This document shows, piece by piece, positions 52,644-62,922 of a stretch of DNA of 64,000 nt; position 1 is the first letter of the stretch; the number at the start of each line of letters is the position of its first letter. Made by a program: the position numbers and the translations under genes. The notes beneath the pieces were generated by a model that was not told the DNA's origin, ran no database searches, and worked only from the letters and a program-made list of their open reading frames with translations. This DNA is from Verrucomicrobiota bacterium. GTDB lineage: Bacteria; Verrucomicrobiota; Verrucomicrobiia; Opitutales; Opitutaceae. Location: the NCBI GenBank assembly GCA_014584295.1, contig JACTNC010000019.1, positions 62,001 through 126,000 on the forward strand, read 5' to 3'.

Positions 52644-53117
52644 ATGTCACGTCGTCACAGAGCAGAAAAACGGGCCACCCAGCCGGATATCCGGTACAAC
52701 AGCCCGCTGGTTGCGCATCTCGTCAATGTCGTCATGAAGAGCGGGAAGAAGAATCTCGCCGAGCGCATTGTCTACGGTGCCTTTGAGAAGGTCTCCGAGA
52801 AGCTCGAGAAGGGGGATCCGGTTGATCTGTTGATGGGTGCCATGGAAAACGCGCGCCCGCGCCTTGAGGTCAAGAGCCGCCGCGTTGGTGGAGCCACCTA
52901 TCAGGTGCCGGTAGAGATTTCGTTTGAACGCCAGGAGAGCCTTGCGCTCCGCTGGATCGTAAGCGCCGCTGGCACCCGCAAGGGCGTCCCGATGCGCGAC
53001 GCCTTGGCTGCCGAGATCGTTGATGCCTACAACAATACGGGCACGGTCGTGAAGAAGAAGGAAGACACGCACAAGATGGCGCAGGCCAACCGCGCGTTTG
53101 CCCACCTCAGGTGGTAA
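52644..53117 (+). CDS. rpsG: 30S ribosomal protein S7
   Basis: 157 residues. It contains '[20 protein letters not shown]', '[20 protein letters not shown]' and '[20 protein letters not shown]'. It organises the 3' major domain of 16S rRNA at the subunit head and is often the autoregulator of the str operon. It follows rpsL by 22 bases; GGAG lies 11 bases before the start. Confidence 0.99.
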   Translation: MSRRHRAEKRATQPDIRYNSPLVAHLVNVVMKSGKKNLAERIVYGAFEKVSEKLEKGDPVDLLMGAMENARPRLEVKSRRVGGATYQVPVEISFERQESLALRWIVSAAGTRKGVPMRDALAAEIVDAYNNTGTVVKKKEDTHKMAQANRAFAHLRW

Positions 53118-53128
53118 GGACTATCAGC

Positions 53129-55315
53129 ATGTCATCCGAGATCGCCATCACTGTCGTCACCGACAAGAACAAGATTGCCGCGGCCAACGCACCGGAACGT
53201 GCATTCCCGTTGGAATGGACGCGCAACATCGGCATTGCCGCGCACATTGATGCGGGCAAGACGACCACCAGCGAACGCATCCTCTTTTATACCGGCGCGG
53301 TACACAAGATGGGCGAGGTGCACGAGGGCACTGCAGTGACCGACTGGATGGAGCAGGAACGCGAACGCGGCATCACGATCACCGCTGCCGCCATTTCCTG
53401 CGCCTGGAATGCCTCGTACGGTCCCTGGAAGGGCATCAAACAGCGTATCAACATCATTGATACCCCCGGCCACGTGGACTTCACCGCCGAGGTGGAGCGT
53501 TCGATGCGCGTGCTCGACGGCGCGATTGCCGTATTCTGTGCGGTTGCGGGTGTCCAGCCCCAGTCCGAAACCGTCTGGCGCCAGGCCAACAAGTACGGCG
53601 TTCCCCGCATTGCGTTTGTCAACAAGATGGACCGCACGGGCGCCAACTTCTATCGCGCGATCGACGAAATGCGCGAGAAGCTCAAGGCAAACGCGCACCC
53701 GCTGTACATTCCGATCGGCAAGGAGGAGAATTTCAACGGCGTCATCGATCTCGTTCAGAATGTCGCCTATATCTTTGAGGATACGAAGGATGTGCTCGGC
53801 ATGGAGCCCGTCACCTCAGCCATTCCCGCCGAGTATGAGGAGGAAGCGAAAAAATACCGCGAACGTCTGATTGAGGCGGTTTCTGATTTCGACGATGTCA
53901 TTGCCGGCAAGTACCTGGAAGGGCAGGAAATTGCCACCAATGAACTCATCCTTGCCGTGCGCAAGGCTACCTGCTCGATGAAGTTTACGGGTGTTGTACC
54001 CGGTTCCGCATTCAAGAAGAAGGGCATCCAGCGCCTGCTCGACAGCGTCGTCAATTATCTCCCGAATCCAATCGATGTGCCCCCCATGAAGGGGCAGGAC
54101 AGCGACGGCAATGAGATCGAGGCGGTAGTCGATGACCGTAGCAAGCTGGCGGGCCTCGCCTTCAAGCTCTGGACCGATCCGTTCGTCGGAAAACTCGTGT
54201 TCTTCCGTGTCTACACCGGCAAGGTCACCAAGGGAATGTCCCTCTACAATCCGCGCACGCGCCGTTCCGAACGCGTTTCCCGCCTTGTGCTGATGCGGGC
54301 GATGGATCGCGAGGAAATTGATGTGGCGTATTCGGGTGACATCTGCGCGCTTGTCGGCGTCAAGGATGTCATCACGGGCGACACACTGTGCCATGAGGAT
54401 TTCGACATTCGCCTTGAACCGCCGTCCTTCCCCGAGCCGGTCATTGCGATGTCCATCGAGCCAAATTCGAAGAGTGACCAGGAAAAGCTCGGAACAGCGC
54501 TCCAGCGCCTTGTGGCCGAGGATCCGACCCTTCGGGTGAAGACTGACACCGACACCGGCCAGACGATTCTTGCCGGCATGGGCGAGCTTCACCTCGAAAT
54601 CATCGTCGACCGGATGAAGCGCGAGTTCAAAGTCGAGGCCACCGTCGGCAAGCCTCAGATCGCCTATCGCGAGACCGTAACGGCACCCGCGCAGGCCGAA
54701 GGCAAGTTCATCCGCCAGTCGGGTGGCAAGGGCCAGTACGGTCACGTTGTCGTCAAGATCGAGCCCAACGAGAAGGGCAAGGGCGTCGAGGTCGTCAATG
54801 AGATCGTTGGCGGCGTCATTCCCAAGGAGTTCATCAAACCCTCCACCGAAGGCATTCTCGAGGGAGCCAACAACGGTGTGGTCGCCGGATACCCGGTCGT
54901 GGATGTCATTGTACGCATCGTCGATGGATCCTTCCACGAGGTGGACTCCTCCGAGCTTGCGTTCAAGATGGCCGGCATCTTCGCGTTCAAGGAAGCGATG
55001 CGCCAGGCCAAGCCCATCCTGCTGGAACCGATCATGGCCGTGGAGTTGACCACACCTGATGAATACCAGGGCGACCTGATGGGTGACATCAATCGCCGCC
55101 GCGGGCAGATTCAGGGCATGGAAAACAAGAACGGTGCATGCATCGTTTCCGCCAACGTGCCGCTTGAATCACTTTTCGGCTACGTCACGGACATTCGCTC
55201 CCTCTCCAAGGGCCGCGCGAGTGCATCCATCACGCCGTCGCATTTCGAGCAGGTTCCAAATTCGCTGCTCACAAAGATCGTGGAGTCTTCAGTCAAGACT
55301 CCCGCCCGCACCTAA
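53129..55315 (+). CDS. fusA: Elongation factor G
   Basis: 728 residues from the ATG at 53129; a GTG at 53111 overlapping rpsG is less likely. Five-domain translocase GTPase: P-loop '[10 protein letters not shown]' (37-46), '[20 protein letters not shown]', and '[10 protein letters not shown]'. The C-terminal domains carry '[18 protein letters not shown]'. Relative to typical EF-G the N-terminus is about 20 residues longer ('[15 protein letters not shown]'). It moves tRNAs after peptide transfer and works with RRF. Confidence 0.98.
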   Translation: MSSEIAITVVTDKNKIAAANAPERAFPLEWTRNIGIAAHIDAGKTTTSERILFYTGAVHKMGEVHEGTAVTDWMEQERERGITITAAAISCAWNASYGPWKGIKQRINIIDTPGHVDFTAEVERSMRVLDGAIAVFCAVAGVQPQSETVWRQANKYGVPRIAFVNKMDRTGANFYRAIDEMREKLKANAHPLYIPIGKEENFNGVIDLVQNVAYIFEDTKDVLGMEPVTSAIPAEYEEEAKKYRERLIEAVSDFDDVIAGKYLEGQEIATNELILAVRKATCSMKFTGVVPGSAFKKKGIQRLLDSVVNYLPNPIDVPPMKGQDSDGNEIEAVVDDRSKLAGLAFKLWTDPFVGKLVFFRVYTGKVTKGMSLYNPRTRRSERVSRLVLMRAMDREEIDVAYSGDICALVGVKDVITGDTLCHEDFDIRLEPPSFPEPVIAMSIEPNSKSDQEKLGTALQRLVAEDPTLRVKTDTDTGQTILAGMGELHLEIIVDRMKREFKVEATVGKPQIAYRETVTAPAQAEGKFIRQSGGKGQYGHVVVKIEPNEKGKGVEVVNEIVGGVIPKEFIKPSTEGILEGANNGVVAGYPVVDVIVRIVDGSFHEVDSSELAFKMAGIFAFKEAMRQAKPILLEPIMAVELTTPDEYQGDLMGDINRRRGQIQGMENKNGACIVSANVPLESLFGYVTDIRSLSKGRASASITPSHFEQVPNSLLTKIVESSVKTPART

Positions 55316-55332
55316 CCCTTGTTCTTTTCGCC

Positions 55333-55641
55333 ATGAAAGGCCAACGCATCCGCATCAAGCTTCAGGGCTTTGACTATCGAGTCATCGACCAGTCCGCCCT
55401 GGAAATCGTAGAGACCGCCAAGCGCTCAGGCGCGCGGGTCTCCGGCCCTATTCCTTTGCCCACACGCATCGACAAGTTGTCAGTCAACCGCTCGCCGCAC
55501 GTGGACAAGAAATCGATGGAGCAATTCGAAACACGCACTCACAAGCGTCTCATCGATATCATCGAACCGACCGCGCAGACGGTGGACGAGCTCAAGAAGC
55601 TCAACCTTCCGTCCGGCGTGGATATCACCATCAACGTTTAA
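55333..55641 (+). CDS. rpsJ: 30S ribosomal protein S10
   Basis: 102 residues, standard length. It contains '[18 protein letters not shown]', '[11 protein letters not shown]' and 'SRPHVDKKS'-like '[19 protein letters not shown]'. It also forms the NusB-NusE antitermination complex. It leads the S10 operon; the spacing from fusA is only 17 bases, so str and S10 operons may be read through. Confidence 0.99.
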   Translation: MKGQRIRIKLQGFDYRVIDQSALEIVETAKRSGARVSGPIPLPTRIDKLSVNRSPHVDKKSMEQFETRTHKRLIDIIEPTAQTVDELKKLNLPSGVDITINV

Positions 55642-55680
55642 ACTGCGCCCGGCAGCATTCACCCACAGTTTAGCGGCCAC

Positions 55681-55697
55681 TCCGGCTACGAGCCGGA
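55681..55697 (+). promoter_or_regulatory. Hairpin in the rpsJ-rplC spacer
   Basis: TCCGGCT (55681-55687) pairs with AGCCGGA (55691-55697) with a three-base loop. It lies in a 107-base spacer within an otherwise tightly packed operon. It may be a processing site or an internal promoter/leader element. Confidence 0.35.
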
Positions 55698-55748
55698 ATC
55701 GCTAATGTAGGCAAATTAAACGGAAACTTTCCACCTACCGCTTAGCCC

Positions 55749-56402
55749 ATGTCGATCAGCACTCTTATCGGTAAAAAACTCGGAATGACGCAGGTCTACG
55801 ACGCTCAAAACGTCCTGGTCCCCGTCACCGTGGTCGAAGCTGGACCCTGCGCCGTGGTCCAGATCAAGACCGTAGAAAATGACGGCTACAATGCCGTGCA
55901 ATTGGGCTTCTCCCAGCAGAAGGAGAAGAACACCTCCAAGGCAGAGCTCTCACATGCCAGGAAGGCGGGACTCGCGGTTGCACCGCGTGTGCTTGGCGAG
56001 GTTCGCCTTTCCGAAAAGTCCGCCCTGAAACCGGGCGATGTGATCACCGTCGAGACCTTCAAGGAAGGCCAGCTCGTCGACGTGATTGGCATCACCAAGG
56101 GCAAGGGCTTCCAGGGCGTTGTCCGCCGCTGGCGCGTGGCTGGCGGTCCGGCCTCGCACGGTTCGATGTTTCATCGCCGCATCGGCTCGATCGGCATGAG
56201 GCAGACTCCCGGACGCTCCTGGAAAAACCAGACCATGCCCGGCCACATGGGCACTGAACGCCGCACGATCCAGAATCTGCGCATCGTCAAGGTGCTTCCC
56301 GAGAAGAACCTCCTCCTCGTGAAGGGTGCCATCCCGGGTGCAAACGGTGACGACGTCATCGTGCGTACCGCAATCAAAGGCCAGCCCAAGGCGAACGCCT
56401 AA
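55749..56402 (+). CDS. rplC: 50S ribosomal protein L3
   Basis: 217 residues. 'LIGKKLGMTQVYD' opens the protein, followed by 'TVVEAGPCAVVQIKT', 'GFQGVVRRW', and the rRNA-reaching loop 'GSIGMRQTPGRSWKNQTMPG'. One of the first proteins to bind 23S rRNA; its loop approaches the peptidyl transferase centre. No Shine-Dalgarno before the ATG. Confidence 0.98.
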   Translation: MSISTLIGKKLGMTQVYDAQNVLVPVTVVEAGPCAVVQIKTVENDGYNAVQLGFSQQKEKNTSKAELSHARKAGLAVAPRVLGEVRLSEKSALKPGDVITVETFKEGQLVDVIGITKGKGFQGVVRRWRVAGGPASHGSMFHRRIGSIGMRQTPGRSWKNQTMPGHMGTERRTIQNLRIVKVLPEKNLLLVKGAIPGANGDDVIVRTAIKGQPKANA

Positions 56403-56422
56403 CCCTCGAGCATTCCACTGAA

Positions 56423-57058
56423 ATGAAGCTTAAAGTTTACAGTTCCGACGCCACGACATCCCGCGAGCAGGACTTCCCGAACCTTCCGGTTTTTGAAGGC
56501 GACAAGGGTGTCCAGGCTGTCAAGGAGGTCATCGTTGCCATCCGGGCCAATCAACGCCAGGGTACCCGCTCCACGAAGACTCGTGGCGAGGTCTCCGGCG
56601 GCGGCAAGAAGCCGTGGCGTCAGAAGGGCACGGGTCGCGCCCGCGCGGGTTCCATCCGTTCGCCCCTCTGGGTCGGCGGTGGCGTGGTTTTTGGTCCCCG
56701 TCCGCGCGACTTCTCCAAGAAGATCAACAGCAGGGTCAGGGATCTGGCATTCAGCCGTGCGCTCTACGATCGCGCTGCAGCGGGAGAACTGGTCGTCATT
56801 GAAAGTGTCTCTTTTCCCAAGACCAAGACCCGGAGCGCCAATGAGGTTGTCAACCGCATTGAGCCGACGGGAAAGTTGCTGCTGGTTGATGCGCCTTTCA
56901 CGCCAGAAAGCGCGCGGGCCGTGCGCAACCTTGCGCGCGTCTCACTGCAGGAAGCGTCGAAACTCAACACGCTCGATCTTGCACACTATAAGAAAATCAT
57001 CCTCAGCAGCGCCGCACTCGATGCCGTGCTCGCACGCGTGAAGGGAGCTCAGAACTAA
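56423..57058 (+). CDS. rplD: 50S ribosomal protein L4
   Basis: 211 residues. It contains the exit-tunnel loop 'GGGKKPWRQKGTGRARAGSI', then 'SPLWVGGGVVFGPRPRDF'. The C-terminal part has 'FTPESARAVRNLARV'. In enterobacteria L4 represses its own operon; whether it does so here cannot be told. It precedes rplW by one base. Confidence 0.98.
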   Translation: MKLKVYSSDATTSREQDFPNLPVFEGDKGVQAVKEVIVAIRANQRQGTRSTKTRGEVSGGGKKPWRQKGTGRARAGSIRSPLWVGGGVVFGPRPRDFSKKINSRVRDLAFSRALYDRAAAGELVVIESVSFPKTKTRSANEVVNRIEPTGKLLLVDAPFTPESARAVRNLARVSLQEASKLNTLDLAHYKKIILSSAALDAVLARVKGAQN

Positions 57059-57059
57059 G

Positions 57060-57341
57060 ATGAACGCTCATACAATTCTCAAGGTTGTCCGTCTGACGGA
57101 GAAGGCCACGCAGGCCTCATCCGATCTCGGCCAATACACATTTGAAGTCTACCCGAACGCGACAAAGGGTGCCGTGCGAGAGGCCGTCGAGCAGGCGTTC
57201 AAGGTCAGCGTTACGCGCGTCAACATCCAGAACTACAGCGGCAAGAACAAGCGCGGCCGCACAGGCCGTCCCGGCAGGACCTCGGACTTCAAGAAGGCGA
57301 TCGTCACCTTGAAGGCCGGCGACAAGATCGAACTCGTCTGA
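57060..57341 (+). CDS. rplW: 50S ribosomal protein L23
   Basis: 93 residues. 'ILKVVRLTEKATQASSD' and 'YTFEVYPNATKGAVREAVEQ' lead to 'YSGKNKRGRTGRPGRTSDFK'. It sits at the tunnel exit and is the docking site for trigger factor and SRP. It starts one base after rplD. Confidence 0.98.
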   Translation: MNAHTILKVVRLTEKATQASSDLGQYTFEVYPNATKGAVREAVEQAFKVSVTRVNIQNYSGKNKRGRTGRPGRTSDFKKAIVTLKAGDKIELV

Positions 57342-57370
57342 CGAGTCCCATAACTCCGGAGAAACATCCC

Positions 57371-58246
57371 ATGGCTCTCAAACCTTTCCGTCCACTCACG
57401 CCGTCCCAGCGCTTTACCCTGCTCAATCGGACTCCCTCCCTGAGCAAGAAGCGTCCGGAACGCGCGCTCACCGAACCGAAGCCGAAGACAGGCGGACGCA
57501 ACGTCTATGGACGAATCACGTCCCGCCGGCGTGGCGGCGGTCACAAGCAGCTCTATCGCATCATCGACTTCAGGCGCAGCGACAAGCTCGACGTGCCGGC
57601 GAAGGTGATCGCCCTTGAATACGATCCCAACCGCACCGCTCACATTGCACTGATCCAGTATCAGGATGCGAGCAACGACAAGCGCTACATCATTGCGCCC
57701 AATTCGCTTGAGGTTGGGAGCACGATCGTGGCGGCCAGCAAGGCGACAACGAATGATTTTCTCGTTGGTAACAATTTCCCGCTGGAGCTCATTCCGCCTT
57801 CGACTAAGCTCCATTGCGTCGAACTCTATCCAGGCCGCGGTGCACAACTCGGCCGTACGGCCGGCACCTCTATCGAACTCGTGGCGGTCGACGATGGGGT
57901 TGCGCAATTGAAGATGCCTTCGGGCGAAGTCCGCCTCGTCAACGCGCGCTGCCGTGCAACGATTGGCGAAGTGGGCAATGGCGAGCATGCGAACGAAGCC
58001 CTCGGCAAGGCCGGGCGCAACCGCTGGCTCGGGCGCCGTCCGCGTGTTCGCGGCATGGCCATGAATCCCGTCGATCACCCCAATGGCGGTGGCCAGGGCA
58101 AATCAAAGGGTGGTGGCGGTCGCCAGCACCTGGTGTCCCCCTGGGGTCAGTTGGCGAAGGGTTTCCCGACCCGCCGCCGCTCAAAGCCCTCGAGCTCCCA
58201 GATCCTGGTTCGCCACAACGGACGTCCCCCGCGCAACAAGAAGTAA
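57371..58246 (+). CDS. rplB: 50S ribosomal protein L2
   Basis: 291 residues. It contains 'GRITSRRRGGGHKQLYRIID', 'AKVIALEYDPNRTAHIALI' and the C-terminal 'RGMAMNPVDHPNGGGQGKSK', which includes the conserved His near the peptidyl transferase centre. A GGAG sequence precedes the start. Needed for subunit joining and peptidyl transfer. Confidence 0.99.
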   Translation: MALKPFRPLTPSQRFTLLNRTPSLSKKRPERALTEPKPKTGGRNVYGRITSRRRGGGHKQLYRIIDFRRSDKLDVPAKVIALEYDPNRTAHIALIQYQDASNDKRYIIAPNSLEVGSTIVAASKATTNDFLVGNNFPLELIPPSTKLHCVELYPGRGAQLGRTAGTSIELVAVDDGVAQLKMPSGEVRLVNARCRATIGEVGNGEHANEALGKAGRNRWLGRRPRVRGMAMNPVDHPNGGGQGKSKGGGGRQHLVSPWGQLAKGFPTRRRSKPSSSQILVRHNGRPPRNKK

Positions 58247-58261
58247 TCCAATTCCGCTACC

Positions 58262-58540
58262 ATGGCCCGCTCCATCAAAAAAGGCTTCTTTGTCGATTAT
58301 CACCTTTCGGAGAAGATCGAGAAAGCGCAGAAATCCGGCTCACACAAGAAGCCGATCCAGACGTGGTCCCGCCGTTCCACGATCACACCCGACTTTGTTG
58401 GCATCACCTTCAATGTTCACAACGGGAAGGCGTTTGTCGCCGTCTACGTCACCGAGAACATGGTGGGTCACAAGCTTGGCGAATTCGCTCCGACCCGCGT
58501 CTTCAAGGCGCACGGCGGCATGACCCGGAAGGAAATCTAA
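58262..58540 (+). CDS. rpsS: 30S ribosomal protein S19
   Basis: 92 residues, standard. '[14 protein letters not shown]' opens the protein; '[20 protein letters not shown]' and '[14 protein letters not shown]' follow. It lies in the subunit head beside S13. A 157-base spacer, long for this operon, follows before rplV. Confidence 0.99.
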   Translation: MARSIKKGFFVDYHLSEKIEKAQKSGSHKKPIQTWSRRSTITPDFVGITFNVHNGKAFVAVYVTENMVGHKLGEFAPTRVFKAHGGMTRKEI

Positions 58541-58697
58541 TCTCAACCTTGCATGCCGCGGGCTGCCGAACGCAGCCGCGTGGTGTCGCTGTCATCAACA
58601 TTCAATCGTCATTCATCTAAAGAAAGGGCAGGGGAGCCCGCTTCGCGTCCCTCCCGCTGTCGCCCCGGGAAATTCCTGGGGAATCTCCCTCGTCATC

Positions 58698-59039
58698 ATG
58701 GAAGTCCAAGCCATCACCCGTTACGCTCGCATGTCACCCAAGAAGGTGCGCGAGGTAGCCCGTACCATTCAGGGGCGTACCGCTCCCGACGCCGTCGATC
58801 TTCTCGGCGTGATTCCGCGCAAGAGCGCCCGCCTTATCGTGAAGACGCTCAAGAGCGCCATCGCGAACGCGGAGAACAACAACAACCTTTCGGCTGATGA
58901 CCTGATCGTGAAGTCCGCGATCGTGGATCAGGGGCCCGTCCTGAAGCGATTCAAAGCCGGAGCCCGTGGCACTGCGAAGCCGCGCCGCAAGAAGATGTCC
59001 CACATTACCATCGTCCTCACCGACGGAGCTGCCAACTAA
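58698..59039 (+). CDS. rplV: 50S ribosomal protein L22
   Basis: 113 residues. '[20 protein letters not shown]' opens the fold, and the tunnel hairpin is near '[19 protein letters not shown]'. It lines the exit tunnel with L4. No Shine-Dalgarno (CGTCATC before ATG). Confidence 0.98.
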   Translation: MEVQAITRYARMSPKKVREVARTIQGRTAPDAVDLLGVIPRKSARLIVKTLKSAIANAENNNNLSADDLIVKSAIVDQGPVLKRFKAGARGTAKPRRKKMSHITIVLTDGAAN

Positions 59040-59047
59040 CACTCGCC

Positions 59048-59683
59048 ATGGGCCAAAAGACTAATCCCGTAGGTTTTCGCCTCGCCGTCCGCCGCAACTG
59101 GCAGTCCCGCTGGTTTGCGACCAAGAAAGATTTCCCCAAGCTCCTTCTCGAGGATCAGATCATCCGTCAGAAGCTGATGGAGAAGCTTAAGCAGGCTTCC
59201 GTACCGCGAATCTTCATCGAACGCGCTTCAAATCGTGTCCGCGTCAAGATCTACACCGCACGCCCCGGCGTTGTCATCGGACGCAAGGGACAGGAGGTCG
59301 AAAAGATCAAGGAGGAGCTCGCCAAGCTAACGGGCAAGGAAATCCTCCTCGACATCCAGGAGGTCAAGAAGCCCGAAATCGAGGCACAACTCGTCGCCGA
59401 GAATGTCGCCCTTCAGCTCGAGCGCCGCATTGCGTTCCGCCGGGCGATGAAGAAGGCGGTTGAGATGGCGATGGCGCTCGGTGCCGAGGGCATCCGGATC
59501 CAGTGCTCGGGCCGTCTCGGCGGTGCCGACATTGCGCGCCGCGAATGGCAGCGCAAGGGGCGCGTCCCTCTGCACACGATGCGCGAGAGCATTGATTACG
59601 GCTTCTCCGAAGCCCAGACCGTCTACGGCAAGATCGGCGTCAAGTGCTGGATCTGTAAGAAGGAAGCCGATGCAGCCGCCTGA
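59048..59683 (+). CDS. rpsC: 30S ribosomal protein S3
   Basis: 211 residues. '[20 protein letters not shown]' opens the protein. The KH domain shows '[20 protein letters not shown]', and the C-terminal domain has '[20 protein letters not shown]'. It forms part of the mRNA entry helicase. It starts eight bases after rplV. Confidence 0.99.
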   Translation: MGQKTNPVGFRLAVRRNWQSRWFATKKDFPKLLLEDQIIRQKLMEKLKQASVPRIFIERASNRVRVKIYTARPGVVIGRKGQEVEKIKEELAKLTGKEILLDIQEVKKPEIEAQLVAENVALQLERRIAFRRAMKKAVEMAMALGAEGIRIQCSGRLGGADIARREWQRKGRVPLHTMRESIDYGFSEAQTVYGKIGVKCWICKKEADAAA

Positions 59684-59731
59684 TGCGCGGATGTGGATCC
59701 TAAGACTTAAACATTTTAATTTCAGCTAGCC

Positions 59732-60154
59732 ATGGCTCTCGCTCCCGCACGAACCAAATACCGCAAATCTCAAAAGGGATCCCGCGCTGGAAATGCCAAG
59801 CGCGGTAATACCCTCGCTTTTGGCGATTTCGGCCTTCAATCCCTCTCCCGTGGTCCCATGACCGGCCAGCAGATCGAAGCTGCCCGCGTCACCATCTCCC
59901 GTCACCTGAAACGCAAGGGCAAGCTCTGGATCCGCGTCTTCCCGCACAAGCCGATCACCAAGAAGCCCGCTGAGGTGCGCATGGGCCAGGGCAAGGGCCC
60001 CGTCGAGTTCTACGTCGCGGTAATCAAACCCGGTGCCGTTCTCTTTGAACTCTCCGGTGTCCCCGCAAGCATCGCGAAGGAGGCCTTCCGCCTCGCGGAT
60101 GCGAAGCTGCCCTTCCGCTGCCGTTTCATCATGCGGGAGAATGCGGCCGCCTAG
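59732..60154 (+). CDS. rplP: 50S ribosomal protein L16
   Basis: 140 residues. '[20 protein letters not shown]' and '[20 protein letters not shown]' are characteristic. '[20 protein letters not shown]' holds the loop that contacts the A-site tRNA elbow. Essential for late 50S assembly. Confidence 0.99.
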   Translation: MALAPARTKYRKSQKGSRAGNAKRGNTLAFGDFGLQSLSRGPMTGQQIEAARVTISRHLKRKGKLWIRVFPHKPITKKPAEVRMGQGKGPVEFYVAVIKPGAVLFELSGVPASIAKEAFRLADAKLPFRCRFIMRENAAA

Positions 60155-60186
60155 TTCGCCAAAGCAACAACTCAACCCACGTCGCC

Positions 60187-60387
60187 ATGACAGCGAAAGA
60201 AATCAACGAACTCACGCCGGCTGAGATCGAAACCAAACTCCGCGAATCTCGCGACGCACTCCTCCAGATGCGCCTGCGCAAGCAGACCGGTCAGGTCGAA
60301 AAAACCCACGAGCTTCGCTCCCTTCGCAAGAATATCGCCCGGTTGCAAACCGCCGCCGGCGCCAAGAAGCGCGCTAAAGCCGCCTAA
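60187..60387 (+). CDS. rpmC: 50S ribosomal protein L29
   Basis: 66 residues, a two-helix protein: '[19 protein letters not shown]' and '[20 protein letters not shown]'. It binds near the tunnel exit beside L23. It is five bases ahead of rpsQ. Confidence 0.97.
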   Translation: MTAKEINELTPAEIETKLRESRDALLQMRLRKQTGQVEKTHELRSLRKNIARLQTAAGAKKRAKAA

Positions 60388-60392
60388 CCGCC

Positions 60393-60743
60393 ATGTCTAC
60401 TCGCAATTCCCGCAAAACGGTCACCGGAATCGTCACCAGTCGCTCAGGCGACAAATCGGTAAAGGTCACCATTCCCTACAAGACGCCGCACCCCCGCTAC
60501 CACAAGGTGATCAATCGGCAGACGGTTCTTCACGTCCACGACGAGAAGAATGACACCCGTATTGGTGACAAGGTGGAGGTCATGGAAACCCGCCCGATCA
60601 GTCGCCTCAAACGTTGGCGCGTCGTAAACATCGTCGCCCGAGCCGTGACGACGGACGCCGTCGCCATCAGCGAGAACGATGTTGCTGCAGCGGTTCCCAC
60701 CAAGACGACAGTTCCGACAGCGTCTTCCGCGCCGAAGGCCTGA
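60393..60743 (+). CDS. rpsQ: 30S ribosomal protein S17 with C-terminal tail
   Basis: 116 residues. The OB-fold core (about 1-85) has 'KTVTGIVTSRSGDKSVKVT', 'HPRYHKVINRQTVLHVHDE' and 'RIGDKVEVMETRPISRLKRW'. Residues about 86-116 are an Ala/Thr/Val-rich extension ('AVPTKTTVPTASSAPKA') that most S17 proteins lack. It binds 16S rRNA early in assembly. Confidence 0.97.
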   Translation: MSTRNSRKTVTGIVTSRSGDKSVKVTIPYKTPHPRYHKVINRQTVLHVHDEKNDTRIGDKVEVMETRPISRLKRWRVVNIVARAVTTDAVAISENDVAAAVPTKTTVPTASSAPKA

Positions 60744-60778
60744 TTGTCTTTCAACCTTCAACCTTCAGGAGGTAAGTC

Positions 60779-61144
60779 ATGATTCAGCTCCGATCCATTC
60801 TAGAAGTCGCCGACAACACTGGCGCGCGCAAGGCCGCCTACATTTCCCGCAAGGGGCAAAACACAGACACCGCAGGTGTTGGTGACATTGTAACCGTTCA
60901 CATCAAGGAAAGCACGACCGATGCGACGGTGAAAAAGGGCGAGGTCGCCAAGGCCGTTGTCGTCCGCACGCGTGCTCCGGTGCGCCGTTCAGACGGCAGC
61001 TACCTTCGTTTTGACAGCAACGCGGTCGTCATCATCGGTGCTGACGGCAATCCACGCGGTACGCGCATCTTCGGTCCGGTTGCCCGCGAGCTCCGCGCCA
61101 AGAATTTCATGAAAATCATCTCGCTTGCGCCCGAGGTGCTGTAA
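60779..61144 (+). CDS. rplN: 50S ribosomal protein L14
   Basis: 121 residues, starting '[19 protein letters not shown]', with '[20 protein letters not shown]' and '[20 protein letters not shown]'. It is the binding site of RsfS, encoded at 15207. It has the best Shine-Dalgarno in the ribosomal block (AGGAGGTAAG just before the ATG). Confidence 0.99.
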   Translation: MIQLRSILEVADNTGARKAAYISRKGQNTDTAGVGDIVTVHIKESTTDATVKKGEVAKAVVVRTRAPVRRSDGSYLRFDSNAVVIIGADGNPRGTRIFGPVARELRAKNFMKIISLAPEVL

Positions 61145-61155
61145 CTCACACGACC

Positions 61156-61431
61156 ATGTCGAAATCCCATCTCAAACGCGGCGACGAAGTCGTCGTCATC
61201 GCCGGCGCCCACAAGGGCAAGAGCGGCAAGATTCTCGAGCTCGTTTCCGGAAAGCAACGCGCTCGTGTCGAGGGCGTTGCAATGATCAAGCGACATCTCA
61301 AGAAGTCGCAGGAGCATCCGAATGGCACTATCGCGGAACGCGAGGGATCCATTCATGCCTCGAATCTGCAGCTCAAGTCTCGCTACGACGCCAGCAAGCG
61401 TCGTCAGGCTAAGCCCGCAGGGGCTTCCTGA
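61156..61431 (+). CDS. rplX: 50S ribosomal protein L24
   Basis: 91 residues. The KOW motif is 'HLKRGDEVVVIAGAHKGKSG'. 'VEGVAMIKRHLKKSQEHPNG' and 'EGSIHASNLQLK' follow. It starts 50S assembly at the 5' end of 23S rRNA. It begins 11 bases after rplN. Confidence 0.98.
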   Translation: MSKSHLKRGDEVVVIAGAHKGKSGKILELVSGKQRARVEGVAMIKRHLKKSQEHPNGTIAEREGSIHASNLQLKSRYDASKRRQAKPAGAS

Positions 61432-61544
61432 GTTGCGGCAGAACGCTCTTGCCACGACCCGGCAATCCTTGGCTTAATCAATCCTTTTCTCTCATCTCAT
61501 AACCACTCATTTGCCGCCGGCTTGGAAACCCGGTGACTCCCATC

Positions 61545-62114
61545 ATGAGCGCATCACCTTCACTCAAGCAGTACTACGAAAAGAACGTGGTACCCGAGCT
61601 CCAGAAGAGCCGGGGCTACAAGAACAAGCATCAGGTTCCGCACCTGGAGAAAATTGTCCTGAACACCGGAATCGATTCCGATGCGGACAAGAATCTGATC
61701 GCGGACGTCGCCCGCGACCTGGGCCTGATCGCGGGCCAGAAGCCCGTCCTCGCCAAGTCGAAGAAAGCGATTGCGAACTTCAAGCTGCGCAAGGGGCAGG
61801 TTGTGGGCGCGTATGTGACCCTTCGTGGCGACAGGATGTGGGAGTTCCTTTATCGTTTGCTTGCGGTGGCGTTGCCGACGATCCGCGACTTCCGTGGCGT
61901 CCCGACCAAGCTCGACGGTCAGGGCAATTACAATCTCGGTGTCACTGACTTTACGATTTTCCCGGAAATCACCGTGGAAAACGTCAAGAAATCCATGGGC
62001 CTGGATATAACGATCGTAACCTCCGCCGAGTCGGATGACGAGGGTCGCGAGTTGCTCCGGCTCCTGGGCATGCCCTTCCGCCGCACCGAGGCCGCCAAAG
62101 CGGCCGCCGCCTAA
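61545..62114 (+). CDS. rplE: 50S ribosomal protein L5
   Basis: 189 residues from the ATG at 61545 (an in-frame GTG four codons earlier is weaker). It contains '[19 protein letters not shown]', '[20 protein letters not shown]' and '[20 protein letters not shown]', ending in an Ala-rich tail. It is part of the 5S rRNA particle. A 113-base spacer separates it from rplX. Confidence 0.98.
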   Translation: MSASPSLKQYYEKNVVPELQKSRGYKNKHQVPHLEKIVLNTGIDSDADKNLIADVARDLGLIAGQKPVLAKSKKAIANFKLRKGQVVGAYVTLRGDRMWEFLYRLLAVALPTIRDFRGVPTKLDGQGNYNLGVTDFTIFPEITVENVKKSMGLDITIVTSAESDDEGRELLRLLGMPFRRTEAAKAAAA

Positions 62115-62131
62115 ATCAACGCCTTTCCGTC

Positions 62132-62437
62132 ATGCCGAAAACCTCAGCCATCCAGCGCAATGAAAAGCGCAAGAAGCTCGCCACAAAGTTTGCCGCCAAG
62201 CGCGCTGAACTGAAGGCGATCCTTGCCAATCCTGAGAGCAGCGATGAGGAATTCTTTGCGGCTCAAAAGAAGCTGCAGAAACTCCCTCGCAACTCGTCCC
62301 CCATCCGTGTCCGCAATCGTTGCTCCATGAGTGGGCGCCCGCGCGCCTACATCAGCAAGTTCGGAGTTTCCCGTATCCAGTTCCGCGAACTCGCTCTCGC
62401 CGGCAAGATTCCAGGCGTCACAAAATCCTCCTGGTAA
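62132..62437 (+). CDS. rpsN: 30S ribosomal protein S14, zinc-free long form
   Basis: 101 residues, long type without the C-x-x-C zinc motif. '[20 protein letters not shown]' lies at the N-terminus. The C-terminal block '[20 protein letters not shown]' and '[12 protein letters not shown]'-like '[18 protein letters not shown]' is the rRNA-binding part. It sits in the 30S head. Confidence 0.98.
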   Translation: MPKTSAIQRNEKRKKLATKFAAKRAELKAILANPESSDEEFFAAQKKLQKLPRNSSPIRVRNRCSMSGRPRAYISKFGVSRIQFRELALAGKIPGVTKSSW

Positions 62438-62512
62438 CATTTTCCCCATCGGGGGTGGCGTCGCGATTGCGGCGCAGGATATGACCCGGTGGTCCGTCAA
62501 CTCCATCCAACC

Positions 62513-62905
62513 ATGACAGATCCTATCAGCGATTTTCTTACCCGCCTGCGCAATGCGTCGGCGGCCAAAAAGGCGGAGGCAGTTTCGCCTCACTCCAAGA
62601 TGAAGGAGGCCATCGCCGGAATTTTGAAGGCCGAAGGCTTCATTGCCGGCTACGCCGATGGCACCGACGAGAAAGGTCACAAGACCCTCGTTGTGCAACT
62701 GAAGTATGTGAACGATGTACCGGCGATCACCTGTCTGGATCGCGTTTCCACGCCGGGACGCCGCCTCTACTACGGATACACCGAGATCCCGCGCGTACTG
62801 AACGGGCTTGGCATCAGCATCCTTTCCACACCGCGCGGACTGATGAAGGGCCAGGATTGCCGTCGCAATAAGGTCGGCGGGGAACTGGTTTGCAACGTCT
62901 GGTAA
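62513..62905 (+). CDS. rpsH: 30S ribosomal protein S8
   Basis: 130 residues from the ATG at 62513 ('MTDPISDFLTRLRNASAAKK'). The C-terminal rRNA-binding part has 'GLGISILSTPRGLMKGQDCR' and ends 'GGELVCNVW'. In enterobacteria S8 represses the spc operon. An in-frame GTG at 62489 is rejected on family length. Confidence 0.98.
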   Translation: MTDPISDFLTRLRNASAAKKAEAVSPHSKMKEAIAGILKAEGFIAGYADGTDEKGHKTLVVQLKYVNDVPAITCLDRVSTPGRRLYYGYTEIPRVLNGLGISILSTPRGLMKGQDCRRNKVGGELVCNVW

Positions 62906-62922
62906 CAGAGGAGACCAACACA

